Below are positions 44,767 to 57,028 of a stretch of DNA of 64,000 nucleotides, in pieces; position 1 is the first letter of the stretch, and each line of letters starts with the position of its first letter. Made by a program: the position numbers and the translations under genes. The notes below the pieces were generated by a model. That model did no database searches and was not told where the DNA came from. It was given only the letters and a program-made list of their open reading frames with translations. Source of the stretch: Spongospora subterranea (taxonomy: Eukaryota > Endomyxa > Phytomyxea > Plasmodiophorida > Plasmodiophoridae); NCBI GenBank assembly GCA_900404475.1, contig OUQQ01000007.1:9823-73822 (forward strand). Direction: 5' to 3'.

Positions 44767-47019
44767 TTATTCGATGTTGGCTGTGTCGATCCAGGAGTCT
44801 CTGCGTTCAGCACGTCGGCTTTTTCTGCAGTACTTCAAGCTGCAGTCGGGGCATAAAGCGATCTGATTCCACCTGGTTGGTTTCGGGATGTTATTCTCGC
44901 GCCTGACCAGGTGACGAAATTGTGCATCCAAATCAGTTGCAAACGAAATAACAGAATGAAGGTGGATTTGCCCTTTCTCAGACGCACCACATAATTGACA
45001 GTTTGCGCATAGAACGCTCTCGTCAATGAACCCGACTCTACGACCGTCGACACTGACAGCGTAATCGATTTCACCCTCCAGAAACGCTGAATCGCGGTCT
45101 GCTCTGGCGAATGACTGAGGTCGGTAGAATCGCGCTAATGGAAAATTCTTGTCAACGGAAAGGAATTTTCCAAATCGGGTGAATATTTTTCGCTGCGATG
45201 ACAGTTTTAATTTGGCCGCTAAAAGCTTGGCGCAAGATCCTCGAATAATCCAGTGGAAATACGTTCCGAGTGCGCTGGTGTTAGCAACAAAGGAATAATG
45301 ACGCAGAATCCGTTTGAAAACAGCACTGTAAAGCCAAACAATGCGCTCCAAAGAATATTTGGACCAGTAGTAGTACGGCTTGGACTTTTCGCCTTGGATA
45401 AACCCAGTATTGATCAGCTTCATCTTGATTGATTTCTTAGGGGCCATTAAACGTAGAATACGGCGAGTGCTGTTCATTGTCGGAGATCGGATCGAAATTT
45501 TATACAAATCGGTCCCTAGAAACTCAACCCCTTCTGATCTGGCGTGCCTGACGCTGACGATTTTTGGGTCCGCTGGAAGACCTAAAACTTTTGATAGGAA
45601 ATGTTTAACGTGATTTTCAAAAGCTATCGCGTCAGCTTTCGGACCACGTAGGCCGATTAGGATGCGATCAGCATGGCGAACATAAAATAGACGTCGAAAG
45701 TTGGGATCCATTTCATCTACGAAAGACATTTCTCGCAGTTTGACTGATGCCGATCGAATTTCTTTAGGATCAGAGAGAGGATTACGCCTCAAACGATCAA
45801 TGTGTGCACGCCAGAGTCTGAATTTTGGGTTCAGTCCAGGACGAGATCCTTTATCGTAATCTTTCTTCAGAATGTGAACAAACATGTCAAGCTCGTTTAG
45901 GCAAATATTGGCTAGTAGAGGACTGAGCGGATTCGTCCCCATCGGCGTCTCGCAAAGTGATATGCGACCATAGCGACGAAATTCTAACAGGCCTGCCTTA
46001 ACTGCATTTTGAATAAGAGCAATGAACCGGGCATCTTTCACTTCTTTCCTAAGAATTTCAAACAAGAAACCATGGTCAAGATCATCAATGCAGTACGTAA
46101 GCTTCCCATCAATAAACCAGGAAGAAATGCCGAAACTGTCACGAATCTGCTTCAATGCACTCTGACGCGATAATCCACTAGCAGTAGATCTATAGCCATG
46201 ACTATTCGGAGAAAATTTGGGCTCATACACCGTCTCTAGAAGAGTAGTCATCGCTTGTAAAACAAGTTGATCTCGAAAAATCGGAGGAACGATCACATCA
46301 ACTGGCGGCCTACGATCGCGTTCTTTTTTTTTAGCTCCGATCGGGCATTTAGTTCTTGCACGTCGATTACGCTTTGGCAGAAACGCAAATGTGCCCAACC
46401 GCAGCTGTTCAACGAGATCGTCGATAAAATTATTCAATAATCCAGGCTCTACGTGGGTTATCATGCTATTTGGGGCGTTCTGGAGACGGATCAACGATGA
46501 ATGGAAAATATCACGGTTCAACAGCCGATGGTAAAGACCTCGACTGGATTCGCTGCTTGGAACCTCCTCGCTGAGAGTAGTTACAGAACCTCGATGCTCG
46601 CCAGGAACTTTTTGCTGATAATTGTTGCCGGAATATTCTGGCCATAAAAAAGGCATGAGATTAGCGCCCGCTTCGGACGAAGGCAAATCTGGTAATGTGT
46701 CAGAAAATCTCATCGAAGAAATTTCGGACGACGCGAGAGAACGATTTCTATCAGGAACAACGAAGGAATTGCCAAATTTTGGCAGCGCGTCTGAGAACGC
46801 AGCTAAGCTAGATACATTCTGCGATGCTTTTCTCGACCATGCGTGCGATGTCTTGGATATATGTAGGAATTGCATGGTCCTTGCGCGGGGATTCAAACTT
46901 GCAGTCGAATAAAGGCGGTTCGCAAAGCTGGTTTGAGAGGAATGGACCCATATACACGTTGGGCAAGCGAATCCATATCTTAGGCGATCCGGAGACAAAT
47001 GGACGATGTTGTAGTTCAT
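44767..47019 (-). CDS. Nuclear-encoded group II intron maturase, mitochondrial
   Basis: Intronless frame of 750 residues. Residues 1-50 are rich in R/S/L and poor in acidic residues, like a mitochondrial presequence. From about residue 160 it follows group II intron-encoded proteins: RT fingers with RPPVDVIVPPIFRDQLVLQA and SPNSHGYRSTASG (237-282), the palm, ETPMGTNPLSPLLANICLNE (357-376; family GTPQGG..SPLLANIYLNE), a thumb/maturase X domain at about 510-622 (YSLERIVWLYSAVF, IIRGSCAKLLAAKLK), and a C-terminal cysteine cluster (CANCQLC 671-677, CPDC 723-726) in the place of the HNH endonuclease. The catalytic motifs are altered: motif A has DGKL where EGDI is usual (K306 at the Asp position) and YADD is HADR (449-452). 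It is probably a splicing-only maturase, as for plant nMATs, acting on mitochondrial group II introns. Confidence 0.93.
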   Translation of the reverse strand: MNYNIVHLSPDRLRYGFACPTCIWVHSSQTSFANRLYSTASLNPRARTMQFLHISKTSHAWSRKASQNVSSLAAFSDALPKFGNSFVVPDRNRSLASSEISSMRFSDTLPDLPSSEAGANLMPFLWPEYSGNNYQQKVPGEHRGSVTTLSEEVPSSESSRGLYHRLLNRDIFHSSLIRLQNAPNSMITHVEPGLLNNFIDDLVEQLRLGTFAFLPKRNRRARTKCPIGAKKKERDRRPPVDVIVPPIFRDQLVLQAMTTLLETVYEPKFSPNSHGYRSTASGLSRQSALKQIRDSFGISSWFIDGKLTYCIDDLDHGFLFEILRKEVKDARFIALIQNAVKAGLLEFRRYGRISLCETPMGTNPLSPLLANICLNELDMFVHILKKDYDKGSRPGLNPKFRLWRAHIDRLRRNPLSDPKEIRSASVKLREMSFVDEMDPNFRRLFYVRHADRILIGLRGPKADAIAFENHVKHFLSKVLGLPADPKIVSVRHARSEGVEFLGTDLYKISIRSPTMNSTRRILRLMAPKKSIKMKLINTGFIQGEKSKPYYYWSKYSLERIVWLYSAVFKRILRHYSFVANTSALGTYFHWIIRGSCAKLLAAKLKLSSQRKIFTRFGKFLSVDKNFPLARFYRPQSFARADRDSAFLEGEIDYAVSVDGRRVGFIDESVLCANCQLCGASEKGQIHLHSVISFATDLDAQFRHLVRRENNIPKPTRWNQIALCPDCSLKYCRKSRRAERRDSWIDTANIE

Positions 47020-48504
47020 ATACTGGAACAGATCAATGCAGAATGACGATTATCGGCCAGGCAGCATGAGGGTTACTGCCGACTGCAGCTAGAGTCAGTG
47101 GGACTGAAACACACCGTGCGGTGTGTTTTTAGTGTTACAGCTGGATATGAGATATCGGATTGACGATGGTCGGGTGCGTCTCCGTCTGTGTCAGAAGACG
47201 GCAATCGTGCTTCTGCAATGAGTACTGGAGAGTCATGGACATATGAACAGATGCGATCGATGCGGGATCTGCGTGTTTTCTGTTAAACTAACTAATGTCG
47301 CAGGTACAAACTCAAAACACATTCGTTCGAGTACTTTTTCTGATAGGATCGGGCTTCGAGATGTTTCCAAAGCAGTCACTGGGACTTATTCGGAAATCAC
47401 ATGATTTGTAGGTTTTAGTTAACTGCCTCTTTCTGATTTTGGGGGCAAAGACACAGGAAACCAAACACTTTGAACCAAATTGTTGTTTAGTGTTGTCACG
47501 ATATTTCAAGCCAAGTCTGTTTACTTTGATTTTTTGTGAGTAGCCCAGGTCAGTTTGATATCTGGAATGTGGTTATTCATCCTGCAGAACTCTGGTCGTC
47601 GTCGCGTTGACCAACGAAGCGAATGGGCGTCACAGGCCGCAGCTCCGTTGTACCGACTGGCATTATCCCACGAGTGATCTCAGAGTACACGACTTCAGCA
47701 CCGACCTGAATATGAAATCATGTGTTAGATCACCTGCCTGAGGGCCACTCACATCTGATCTCAGTCCAGTCAAAAATCGATCAAAATTTATGGTGTGGGA
47801 ATACCAGTAACCAAAGGCGGTCATCTATCTGAGCTGAACACGATGGTCAATAGAAACCGGTGGCCCGAAATTAAGAAGTCGCTTCAAAAATCGACCAAGA
47901 TTTTACGGCGACGTACGGGAACTGGACATGATTATCAACTCCAACGACTTTAACCTATCATTGTGTCACCTACCTTGCAATGTGAAAGGGTTCGCCGGCC
48001 GGTGAACAGGACCATGTGCCTTCTGTTATACTCCAACAGTTCCTTGATGTTGCAAGGTAAGTTGCAAGTTGATAAGTCAAAGTCTTGGAGTTGAAAATCT
48101 TGTCCATGTCCTTGAGTTACCGTCGTAAATCTTGGTCGATTTTTGACTCGATCGCTAAATTTTGAAAAAAATTACGCAGACACGTGGGGGGAGCAGCAGT
48201 AGGATCGAGGGCTGGGATTGTCTAAACACTTCATCTAGCTCCAGTACTTCAAAGAGGATCATCCCTGATGAATATAGAGTTAGGCCGTTACAAAATGTTG
48301 ATTCTGTATGGCCTGGAGTGGACAAGATTCGGCTATTACAGCAAAACTATCTCGGGCCACCTGTTGATCTTAATGACGATAAAGTGGCGCATCGCGTATC
48401 CGTAGTTGGGTGTTAAGGCACACTGCACTGTGGATACTGGATACCCACTTAACCTGCGCATGGCTCATATTGGATAATCCATTGCCCATCGGATCGTTTT
48501 ATCA
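47020..48504. other. Gene-free stretch between maturase and PIG-U
   Basis: About 1.5 kb with no supported open frame. It holds ACACCGCACGGTGTGTTTTT near 47110, a small palindrome (CACACCGTGCGGTGTG) followed by T's, and the large inverted repeat at 47885-48152 described separately. A further AGTCAAAAATCGATCAAAAT at about 47769 resembles the outer end of that repeat, so the inserted element may be longer than its clear arms. Confidence 0.45.
47885..48152. repeat. Large foldback element, arms about 110 bp
   Basis: AAAAATCGACCAAGATTTTA at 47887 onward is answered by TAAATCTTGGTCGATTTTT ending near 48150. Further in, TCAACTCCAACGACTTTAAC (47937-) pairs with GTCAAAGTCTTGGAGTTGA (48081-), and CACCTACCTTGCAATGTGAA pairs with TTGATGTTGCAAGGTAAGTTG. 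The apex lies near 48018, where the sequence is GC-rich (TCGCCGGCCGGTGA). Pairing is roughly 80% over each arm with small indels. It looks like a non-autonomous foldback transposon remnant; no coding capacity is seen inside. Confidence 0.75.
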
Positions 48505-50127
48505 ATGCTATGGGTTGATCTCATATTAGCTGCAGCTCTCAGGTATCTGCTAATGCTAACCACCTCTCACAGTTCAGAGTCTGTCCAAATTGTTGGTGCG
48601 TCTTCTAGCTACCGACGAGGTAGGACGTTTTTGTTCCTCTCAAATTCTACTCCTGTTCTGATTAATTTTTGCTTTGTAGTGGTGGAAGCAATGTACCTAC
48701 ATTCTCAAAATCGCTCAATTTATGATGGGGATATATTTCACCAACCTCCGCTGCTTTTCGCGTTCCTTTCTTTCTTAAATGACGTGGGTTCTATTCACTT
48801 GATCCACTTCTTTTTCATATGCATTGATTTATTCATCGCCGCAATGCTTCGGAATGTCACTATGCGGAGTCGTGATATGGGGTTTCCTTTCCCTAACAGG
48901 TTCATGATCTTCATCTACAGTGTTTCATATCATCTCACTCTCCGTTGTTAGTGAAATTTGCATTCACAAACAAGCAAACTTACACGACATTGTGTTCAGA
49001 ATGTTTGTGTCTGATGGATTGCATCAAATTGGGACTCAATTTTGCTATTCGTGCTAGGTTCTTGTTCAACCCCTTAACTTTGTTATCATGCGCATCACTG
49101 TCAACTGTTTCGCTATCCCAGGTCTTCGTTATTTTTGCTCTCTATTCTACATATAATGGTATTCTAATGAATCGCTTAATATTGCTGAGCTTATCCGCAT
49201 ATTAGGCCATATTTTATCTCTTGCATTTTCATTCGCAACGTCCGTCTATCTAGAGCTGTACAACGCCATTCTTTTGGTTCCAATTTTGATCGTGCTGCAT
49301 TTCAAGCAATTAGATTTATCGTCAGCTGCAAAGCGCGACGCTCCTCTTAATGCGGTGCCATTTTCGCTTACTGCAAAAATGCTGATGTTTATATCATTAA
49401 GTATTGGCTTCCTCGCTTCTCTGATCGCGCTTTCTTCCCATTACTTCGGGTAGCCATATTTCTTATTTTTGACATTCGTATTCAGTCTCTGTTAGGTCGT
49501 CGAGGTGGTGGTCTTTTAGCTATCGGTATCTGTATTTTGTTCACGACTTAACTCCAAATATTGGCATATTCTGGTACTTCGTTACTGAAATGTTTCACCG
49601 ATTTCGTTCCTTTTTTTTGATCTGCTTCAATTCACAGGTACGGATGAACGCTTCATCATCGTTGCGTTGTTCAATTGTGTTTTTAGGTATTCGTATACGT
49701 GATCCCGCTGACAATTAGATTCTGGCACAATCCTCTATTCTTATTTTTTATATTTATGCATCTTATCATGATGTTCCGTCCGTATCCTGTCGTAGGAGAT
49801 TTTGGAATAGTTTATTGCTTACTTCTGACACAGTATGATATTCTGAAAGGTATTGTCTCTCAAATCTTTGCTTTTATTTCGCTAACCGATGTACCAGAAA
49901 TGCGGAATCTAATGCCAGTCTATGTGGCTTTAATTGTGTCTTTCACGATGAGCGCTGTTATGTGGACAATGTGGATCGACCTTGGCTGTGGAAATGCCAA
50001 TTTTTACTACGTGATGGGCCTGGTTTGTGCCTTCAGCAATGGATTTATATTGATCGAGGCAATTTCTGCGGTACGGCAGTTGTATGCCTCTGTTGACGAG
50101 GGAAAAAAGATCATCTCAGAAAGATAG
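48505..50127 (+). CDS. PIGU: GPI transamidase subunit PIG-U
   Basis: Spliced gene with multiple membrane helices. Exon 1 (48505-48619) encodes the first helix (VDLILAAALRYLLML). After a 60-nt intron, SYRR|VVEAMYLHS matches SSWKRVVEGLSLL of human PIG-U, followed by RSIYDGDIFHQPPLLFAFLS (family: GVSPYSGAVFHETPLI). Later exons give LFNPLTLLSCASLSTVSLSQ (LNPYTILSCVAKST), DLTPNIGIFWYFVTEMF ([20 protein letters not shown], a family signature), and VFVYVIPLTIRFWHNPLFLF with YPVVGDFG (SYPTVGDV). The last exon ends RQLYASVDEGKKIISER at 50127. PIG-U is an ER membrane subunit of the transamidase that attaches GPI anchors to proteins. Stop of the convergent neighbour is 81 bp away. Confidence 0.95.
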
Positions 50128-50208
50128 TACTATATATTTATTTATTGTGTAATTAGTACTGTACCAGTTTTTTTTATGAATAAATGAGTGTATATTTAAA
50201 TGTGGTGG

Positions 50209-50539
50209 TCAAGTTTCATCATGTTTGCGGTTCTTTATCTTTTCGTTGGTCATAACATCTTGCGCGTTCTTCTGATTAAACTCGGTTTCAGTTGAGAACT
50301 CGTTATGGAAGTTTGCTGATGTCAAACGAATAAGAACTTTCTGCGAACGTTATCAGCGTATCTTTTCTAACTCCAGAGTTTTTACTTACTGTGTAAGCAC
50401 GCCGTTCCTCATGTAAAAGTCGCCGCAGACATAACAGTTCTTGGCGATCATCTGCCCACCCGTCCAGTAAGACCTGCCGCTCTTGGAGCCAGGCTTGTTG
50501 GATTTCGCTAATCATTTGATGCTCAAAACTGGAGTCCAT
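50209..50539 (-). CDS. Small coiled-coil protein, unknown
   Basis: Two exons, complement(join(50209..50340, 50390..50539)), encoding 93 residues. The 49-nt intron has donor GTAAGT, a CTGATAAC branch-point-like site and acceptor TTCGCAG. Reading through the intron would give a 78-residue alternative. The first 50 residues are a highly charged amphipathic helix with Q/E/R heptads (EIQQAWLQERQVLLDGWADD, RQELLCLRRLLHEERR). The tail is hydrophilic and basic (KIKNRKHDET). No family is recognised. Confidence 0.6.
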
Positions 50540-50802
50540 TATCGGAGTTCCCAGACTCGATCAGAAGAATCTTAATAACACAGAGGACATCGGTTTCAAA
50601 TTGACAGTGTGTAGTGGTTGCAACCACCCAAAAAAAAATCGCAACACAAAATCAGCCTTTGACAATGCCAAGACAGATTTCCGCGAAATGTCAACACAGC
50701 TATGACATTGCGAATCAAATTTTAATAAGGCTCGCCTCGATTTAAAGGCGATAGACTAGTCCCATTGCATGATTAATTTATATATTAGATTGTATTCGTA
50801 AT

Positions 50803-51781
50803 TTATTTCGAGAACGTAAGCGTAAAACAGATTACAAAGTAAACAAACAGCACACCTCCTGCACCCATCTGTATCATCTTTTGAGTAGGCGTCCAGGTAT
50901 ACTTTTTCAATAATAGGGTACCACAAAGAAGACCACCGATAATCCCACCTGTGATGATATCAGGTACTGATGCTAACAGCAATATAAAAATTACCAAGAT
51001 GGGCATAATTATCAATGCCTGCAGAGGACAATCCTACAGCAAAATTTATGACAATTAGCATGACTACATTGCATAACCTCTATAATAGCAAAGAAAAGTG
51101 AGCCAATTATTATGAGCTGATATGACGACGGACCTGTGGTGCATCAGGAAGTTCCTGCCAGTTCCATCCGATAAATGCAACGATTCCACCTAACAACCCC
51201 ATTAGCGCCCCACTCGCGCCTACGCTTACAACACTTCCTGAAGAGAAATATGTTGATTATTCGCCGTTCAGATAAAACAAATTATGCCTTTTACCGCTAA
51301 GTAATGCCGATAGAGCCGTTCCACTCAGCCCCCCAACCCAATATATTGAGGCAATGCGAGGTACACCCCAGAGTTCTTCATAACGGAATCCGATGGAACA
51401 TTGGAAAAGCAGATTAAAGCCGATATGCTGAAGACCAGCATGAAGAATGACGGGCGTAAGATATCGCCAGATTTCGAGATTGCGAACAATGCGCTGGGTG
51501 TTCATCCCACCAACAGCAGATAAAGCGTCAACACTTGGCCCAACGCTAGTGTTTGATTCAACGAATGCACCACCAAACCATATCTGGCCCACGATCAATG
51601 TGATGATGAACATTGCAATATCGATGAGCGTGATTGCAGCGATAAATGTCCTCAACTTGATGCCAGGAAACAGCATCTCCTTGATTGAAGGCAGCAGCTG
51701 CATTGACGCCATGGGTCGATTGTTTCCATTGTTTGAGTTTGAGCTTTGATTCTCCAAGTCGGCCAGGCCTCGAACCACCAT
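50803..51781 (-). CDS. Rhomboid-family intramembrane serine protease
   Basis: Four exons, complement(join(50803..50948, 50995..51079, 51134..51237, 51295..51781)), 273 residues; introns 46-57 nt. The start is the ATG at 51781; a TTG four codons earlier is not used. A hydrophilic N-terminus is followed by a first helix (TFIAAITLIDIAMFIITLIV), the loop with WRYLTPVILHAGLQHIGFNL (family: WR..T..f.H....H...N), and helices through LWGVPRIASIYWVGGLSGT. The catalytic serine motif SVGASGALMGLLGGI is in exon 2. The histidine helix GIDNYAHLGGIIGGLLCG appears only after joining exons 3 and 4, so the Ser-His dyad is intact. Rhomboids cleave membrane helices of client proteins. The absence of a transit-type N-terminus favours a secretory-pathway member. 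Confidence 0.94.
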
Positions 51782-53545
<1,764 letters not shown>

Positions 53546-53841
53546 CAGATACTGTTCAAGCTTCGAAAAGCTAGCGACATACCATTCGGAGGCGTTTTTT
53601 ATTAATACTGGTGTTGCCGAAGCGGTAGGAAGCAAATGATATATATGGAATGCTGTGGAAGTTTGGAAACTGCACGAGCAGGATATTTTCTGCGTCGCGC
53701 TTTGCGAGTAAATTGGGTTCACAAAAATATTCACGATTATTCCCGATTTTCAGGTGAGTTGTGAGCCGGGTCCGTCGTGTAAAGTCCGTCACGGGTTCCG
53801 AAGGTCTGATCGGCATCCTGGATTGACCGGCAGAATTTCAG

Positions 53842-54489
53842 ATGGCGCCAGATATCTCCCATGAACCGACTACGTCGTCCTCGTTCGGAGCGGCCATTGC
53901 TTCGGTTCTAACACGAAAAGATAATGTTGATGGAAGCGGTTTGAAACTTAAATCTCAGCAGCTGCGCAAACGAACAAAAGAGATCAAGGAGCTTCGTGCG
54001 AAACGGAAGCAAAGGAAGCTGAAAGCTGAACTCAGACTAAAGGAACACGTTAGTAGAACCGATTTTGTTAACGACGGTGCTCTGGAAAGGTTATTAATCA
54101 AAACTGCAACAAGAGGAGGTCCGTTTTTTAAACTGCACCTCGTTTTTCATTTCGTATTTCCTGATTTTTTATGTGTAGTGGTCACTTTATTCAACGCTGT
54201 TGCCGCTCATCAAAAATCTAGTGCAAAAACTTCAGAAAAATCCAAAGTAAAGCAAGCAAAGAATGAACCAATGTCCAGGACATCATTCCTAGAAATGCTT
54301 AAAGGATCTCAGAGTAAGTCTGTTCCTGCCAACGAAGAAGAACATCCCAAGTGGTCGGTTTTGTCCGATCAGTTTATGATGGATGCGAAGGCGGCAGACT
54401 GGGATGGAGTTGAATCCAGCAACAAGGCCGAAGAGCGTGTCAATGATATTGAAGATTGTGAAGAAGAAGAAGATGATGAATGGGAGTGA
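53842..54489 (+). CDS. RRP15: RRP15-like ribosomal RNA processing protein
   Basis: Two exons, join(53842..54118, 54179..54489), encoding 195 residues. The 60-nt intron (GTCCG...GTGTAG) is open in frame and would be missed by an ORF caller; removing it restores ATRG|VVTLFNAVAAHQK, which matches ATRGVVQLFNAVQKHQK of RRP15. Upstream is FGAAIASVLTRKD, then a highly basic helix (KSQQLRKRTKEIKELRAKRK). The C-terminal part has SRTSFLEMLKGSQ and HPKWSVLSDQFMMDAKAADW (family W..L.DdFM......W), then an acidic tail. RRP15 is a nucleolar pre-60S factor needed for 27S pre-rRNA processing. Confidence 0.93.
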   Translation: MAPDISHEPTTSSSFGAAIASVLTRKDNVDGSGLKLKSQQLRKRTKEIKELRAKRKQRKLKAELRLKEHVSRTDFVNDGALERLLIKTATRGGPFFKLHLVFHFVFPDFLCVVVTLFNAVAAHQKSSAKTSEKSKVKQAKNEPMSRTSFLEMLKGSQSKSVPANEEEHPKWSVLSDQFMMDAKAADWDGVESSNKAEERVNDIEDCEEEEDDEWE

Positions 54490-54960
54490 AGTACGTAAAT
54501 TGCTCAAAACACAAAACATAATATATTACAGCTTTACGTATCCGTTTGAATTTTCTTCTGTCGGGATTTACGGCACATCACCGTGCTGAGATGATCGGCG
54601 GCAACTGTTGGGTTGAAAGCAAAGTCGGATCAAAAATGCTTTCTGAACGAGAGATCTCTGATTGCGATCGTTTATAGCCAGCAGAAACTCTGGATCAAAC
54701 GACTGTGACTTATTGTTGTTGACCCAGCGTTTTCTTATTTAAAGTGCTGAGTTGGAAAGGCTTTATTGCCCCATGCCAAAACGCATCGAAACAGTTCTTT
54801 AAACCGGGCACGCACGTACTGTGTTCCTTTAATCGATGGACATCAACAGCCAACTGTGATGTGCGTTGGCCACAGTGTAAAAGTGTTGTCACTTGGACTG
54901 GCGGCTAGGAATATCCTGGATCAGTTTGCCTAGTTGGCGGTTTTGGACTTGACAGCAGAA
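54490..54960. other. Intergenic spacer, nothing recognised
   Basis: About 470 bp between RRP15 and B9D2, both on the plus strand. Only a 60-residue minus-strand frame (54710-54892) without domain is present. It should contain the RRP15 3' UTR and the B9D2 promoter. Confidence 0.4.
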
Positions 54961-55691
54961 ATGCCCGAAGGTTGGCCATTGGTTAACGCGAAAAACAGCA
55001 TGGGTTTTCTGAACGATATCGAATGTCAACTCAGTCTATATCATTGGGAGCATAATTGGAGCTTTCGGATTCGGCAACAAACCGCTGTTCGGAAAATTCA
55101 GGATTGAGAGTGGAGCTGATAATTGGCAATTAATCAAAGGTACATCTCATGGGCACACCTTTAGTTGCACTCCAGATCAGGTGACTTATTCCATGAAAGG
55201 ATTACTTTCACAGTGCTCGGTTGATGACGATTGATCACATCAGGATCACGAGGCAGTAATCTGGAATCATCCCATCGACGCTTGCTTCTCCTGCAGCGGC
55301 CTTCTCGGATGGCCTAAGCTATTCGTAGAGGTATATTTCCATGATGATGAAGCTCGAATAGATTTCGGTATGTGTCAAATTTGTCGGCGACATATGCTGG
55401 TAAACATTTATAATAGCTGGGTATGGGATGGCATATTTCCCAGCTGTCTCAGGACACCATTCTATGCAGATTTGCACTTTCAAACCCAAAGGATCGCTTC
55501 TGGACGTGATAACTGCCAATCTACTTGGTGGATCGACCCAATATGTAGACCCTGCAATAATTATAGAGAGTGATCAAAGGTGGAGACAAAAAACGGTCTC
55601 TGCCGGGACCGTTGAACTTGAGATCAATATAGTTCTCAAGTCTTTTCAAGCCGAGAATATATACGTCGATAGTGCCCCGCCGGTCATCTGA
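54961..55691 (+). CDS. B9D2: B9 domain protein 2, ciliary transition zone
   Basis: Four exons, join(54961..54970, 55035..55180, 55244..55367, 55417..55691), encoding 184 residues (human about 175). The first exon is only 10 nt (ATGCCCGAAG); joined to exon 2 it gives MPEVYIIGSIIGAFGF, matching human MAEVHVIGQIIGASGF nearly residue for residue. Then come FGKFRIESGADNWQLIKGTS, VIWNHPIDACFSCSGLLGWP, AGYGMAYFPAVSGHHSMQIC (family AGYGF.HVP..PG.H), KPKGSLLDVITANLLGGSTQ and GTVELEINIVLKSF (family GTV.LEI...L..F). B9D2 forms the B9 complex with B9D1 and MKS1 at the base of cilia. Its presence shows a lineage that builds, or recently built, cilia. Confidence 0.96.
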
Positions 55692-57028
55692 ACAATAAAT
55701 AAATGTTAGTGAGTATTACGTATTTTTTACGTGGACTTGATAGAAAAACGATGTTCCCTTTCACAATGTCAAAGAAAGCAATAATTACCAATTACAGATT
55801 CGGTCTATTACCTAAAACATTTGGTGAACCTCTCGATTTGTTGAAATCAATGTTGCATCCTTTCCCAGTTGTGATGATCCGGATCTCCGCATCGCCTTCA
55901 CGACGCATCATCCTACCATGTCCTTCCTTGGTCGATATATTTATCGCTGCCATTTCCTCCTTTCTCCAGGCGACAATTCTCATAAATATCCGCTTTGATC
56001 AACTCAGGTTGATCCGTTCCCATGACGAATCATGGTTTCCTTCTCTGTGTTTTCAAACATGCTCTTGATTTCTTAAAGCTTTGAGTACGCTGTCACTTTA
56101 GCAAACACTATGATATTTTTCATCCAGATTACTTTGCGCATCTGCTTTGCCCTTTCCTCAGTTTCGGGGAAGATGTTGTCTTTGCGTTGTCAGATCCGGA
56201 GAATCCCGTACTGTGTTTCTCTGCACAATGATCAGCTGCGTTCAATTCTTGCCCATTACTGATTGTAGTTGAGTCAAGAGAATCAATGACTGTAGGTAGA
56301 CTGTTTTGTTCACATAAGGCGTCAACAAGTGCTTAAAGACATTCTCAAAAAAAGTAAATGTTGCGGAATGAGATTAAGGATTGTATAGGGAAGATGACTC
56401 CTCAAAGCAGCAGAACCTATACAATCTCTTCATTGAACATTGGAAGCAATTTCTCCTCTATTCTATCTCTTTGGAAATTTTTCGGCTGGGCGGAATAGGA
56501 CAGTGAAGCATTAATTTAGAGCCCAATATTCAGTATATCGAGTGGTTGCTTCTTTAAAGCCCATCAGCCTTCGAATTTTATTCTCAGTCATTCAACAGCA
56601 CATGGCAATTTTGAGACGAAACCGGTTTTTTGTGATAAGCATTAAGCATGACGCATTCCGGAATGAATAATTCCCACAAGGTAATTATCAAGTATCCTCG
56701 TATCCCAATAGGTAGTCAGAGGGAGTTCTACCCGTCATCAAATAGATAAAATGAGGATCTTAACGTGTAAACCCATTCCTCTCGTACAAATGATTCATCG
56801 TCATCAATGTGTCGCAGGCGGCAGGGCTGCTTCCTTGACGTCCAGTGTCGCACGTCCGGTGCAAAGTATGTACACCTGAATGGTGGGCACCTCGCGCCGC
56901 TCTGGGATACCTGTCACGGACTTCGATTATATCCGTCATTCGGTATCCGGACTCGATCGCCACCACCATTAACTACAGCATCAGCAATATCTACCTACTT
57001 TCTGCTCAGATACCGATCACAGTAAAAC
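55692..57028. other. Intergenic stretch, no supported gene
   Basis: About 1.3 kb. A plus-strand frame at 55703-56068 (121 residues) and minus-strand frames opposite it lack recognisable domains and splice partners. The part from 56070 to 57000 has only short frames. The CCT2 promoter must lie at the right end. Confidence 0.4.

Noticed and set aside
47100..47140. Bacterial-type terminator (CACACCGTGCGGTGTG then T's)
   Set aside because: The window is clearly eukaryotic nuclear DNA with spliceosomal introns, so a rho-independent terminator makes no sense; the palindrome is short enough to be chance.
50803..51015. Apparent loss of the catalytic histidine in the rhomboid protease
   Set aside because: Reading the last exon straight gives DIITGGIIGG without His. 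Splicing 50995..51079 to 50948 restores NYAHLGG, so the dyad is intact and the protein is not a pseudoprotease.
54119..54178. RRP15 read as one uninterrupted 215-residue frame
   Set aside because: The 60-nt insert encodes a hydrophobic stretch absent from the family and has GT...AG ends; removing it restores ATRGVV.LFNAV.
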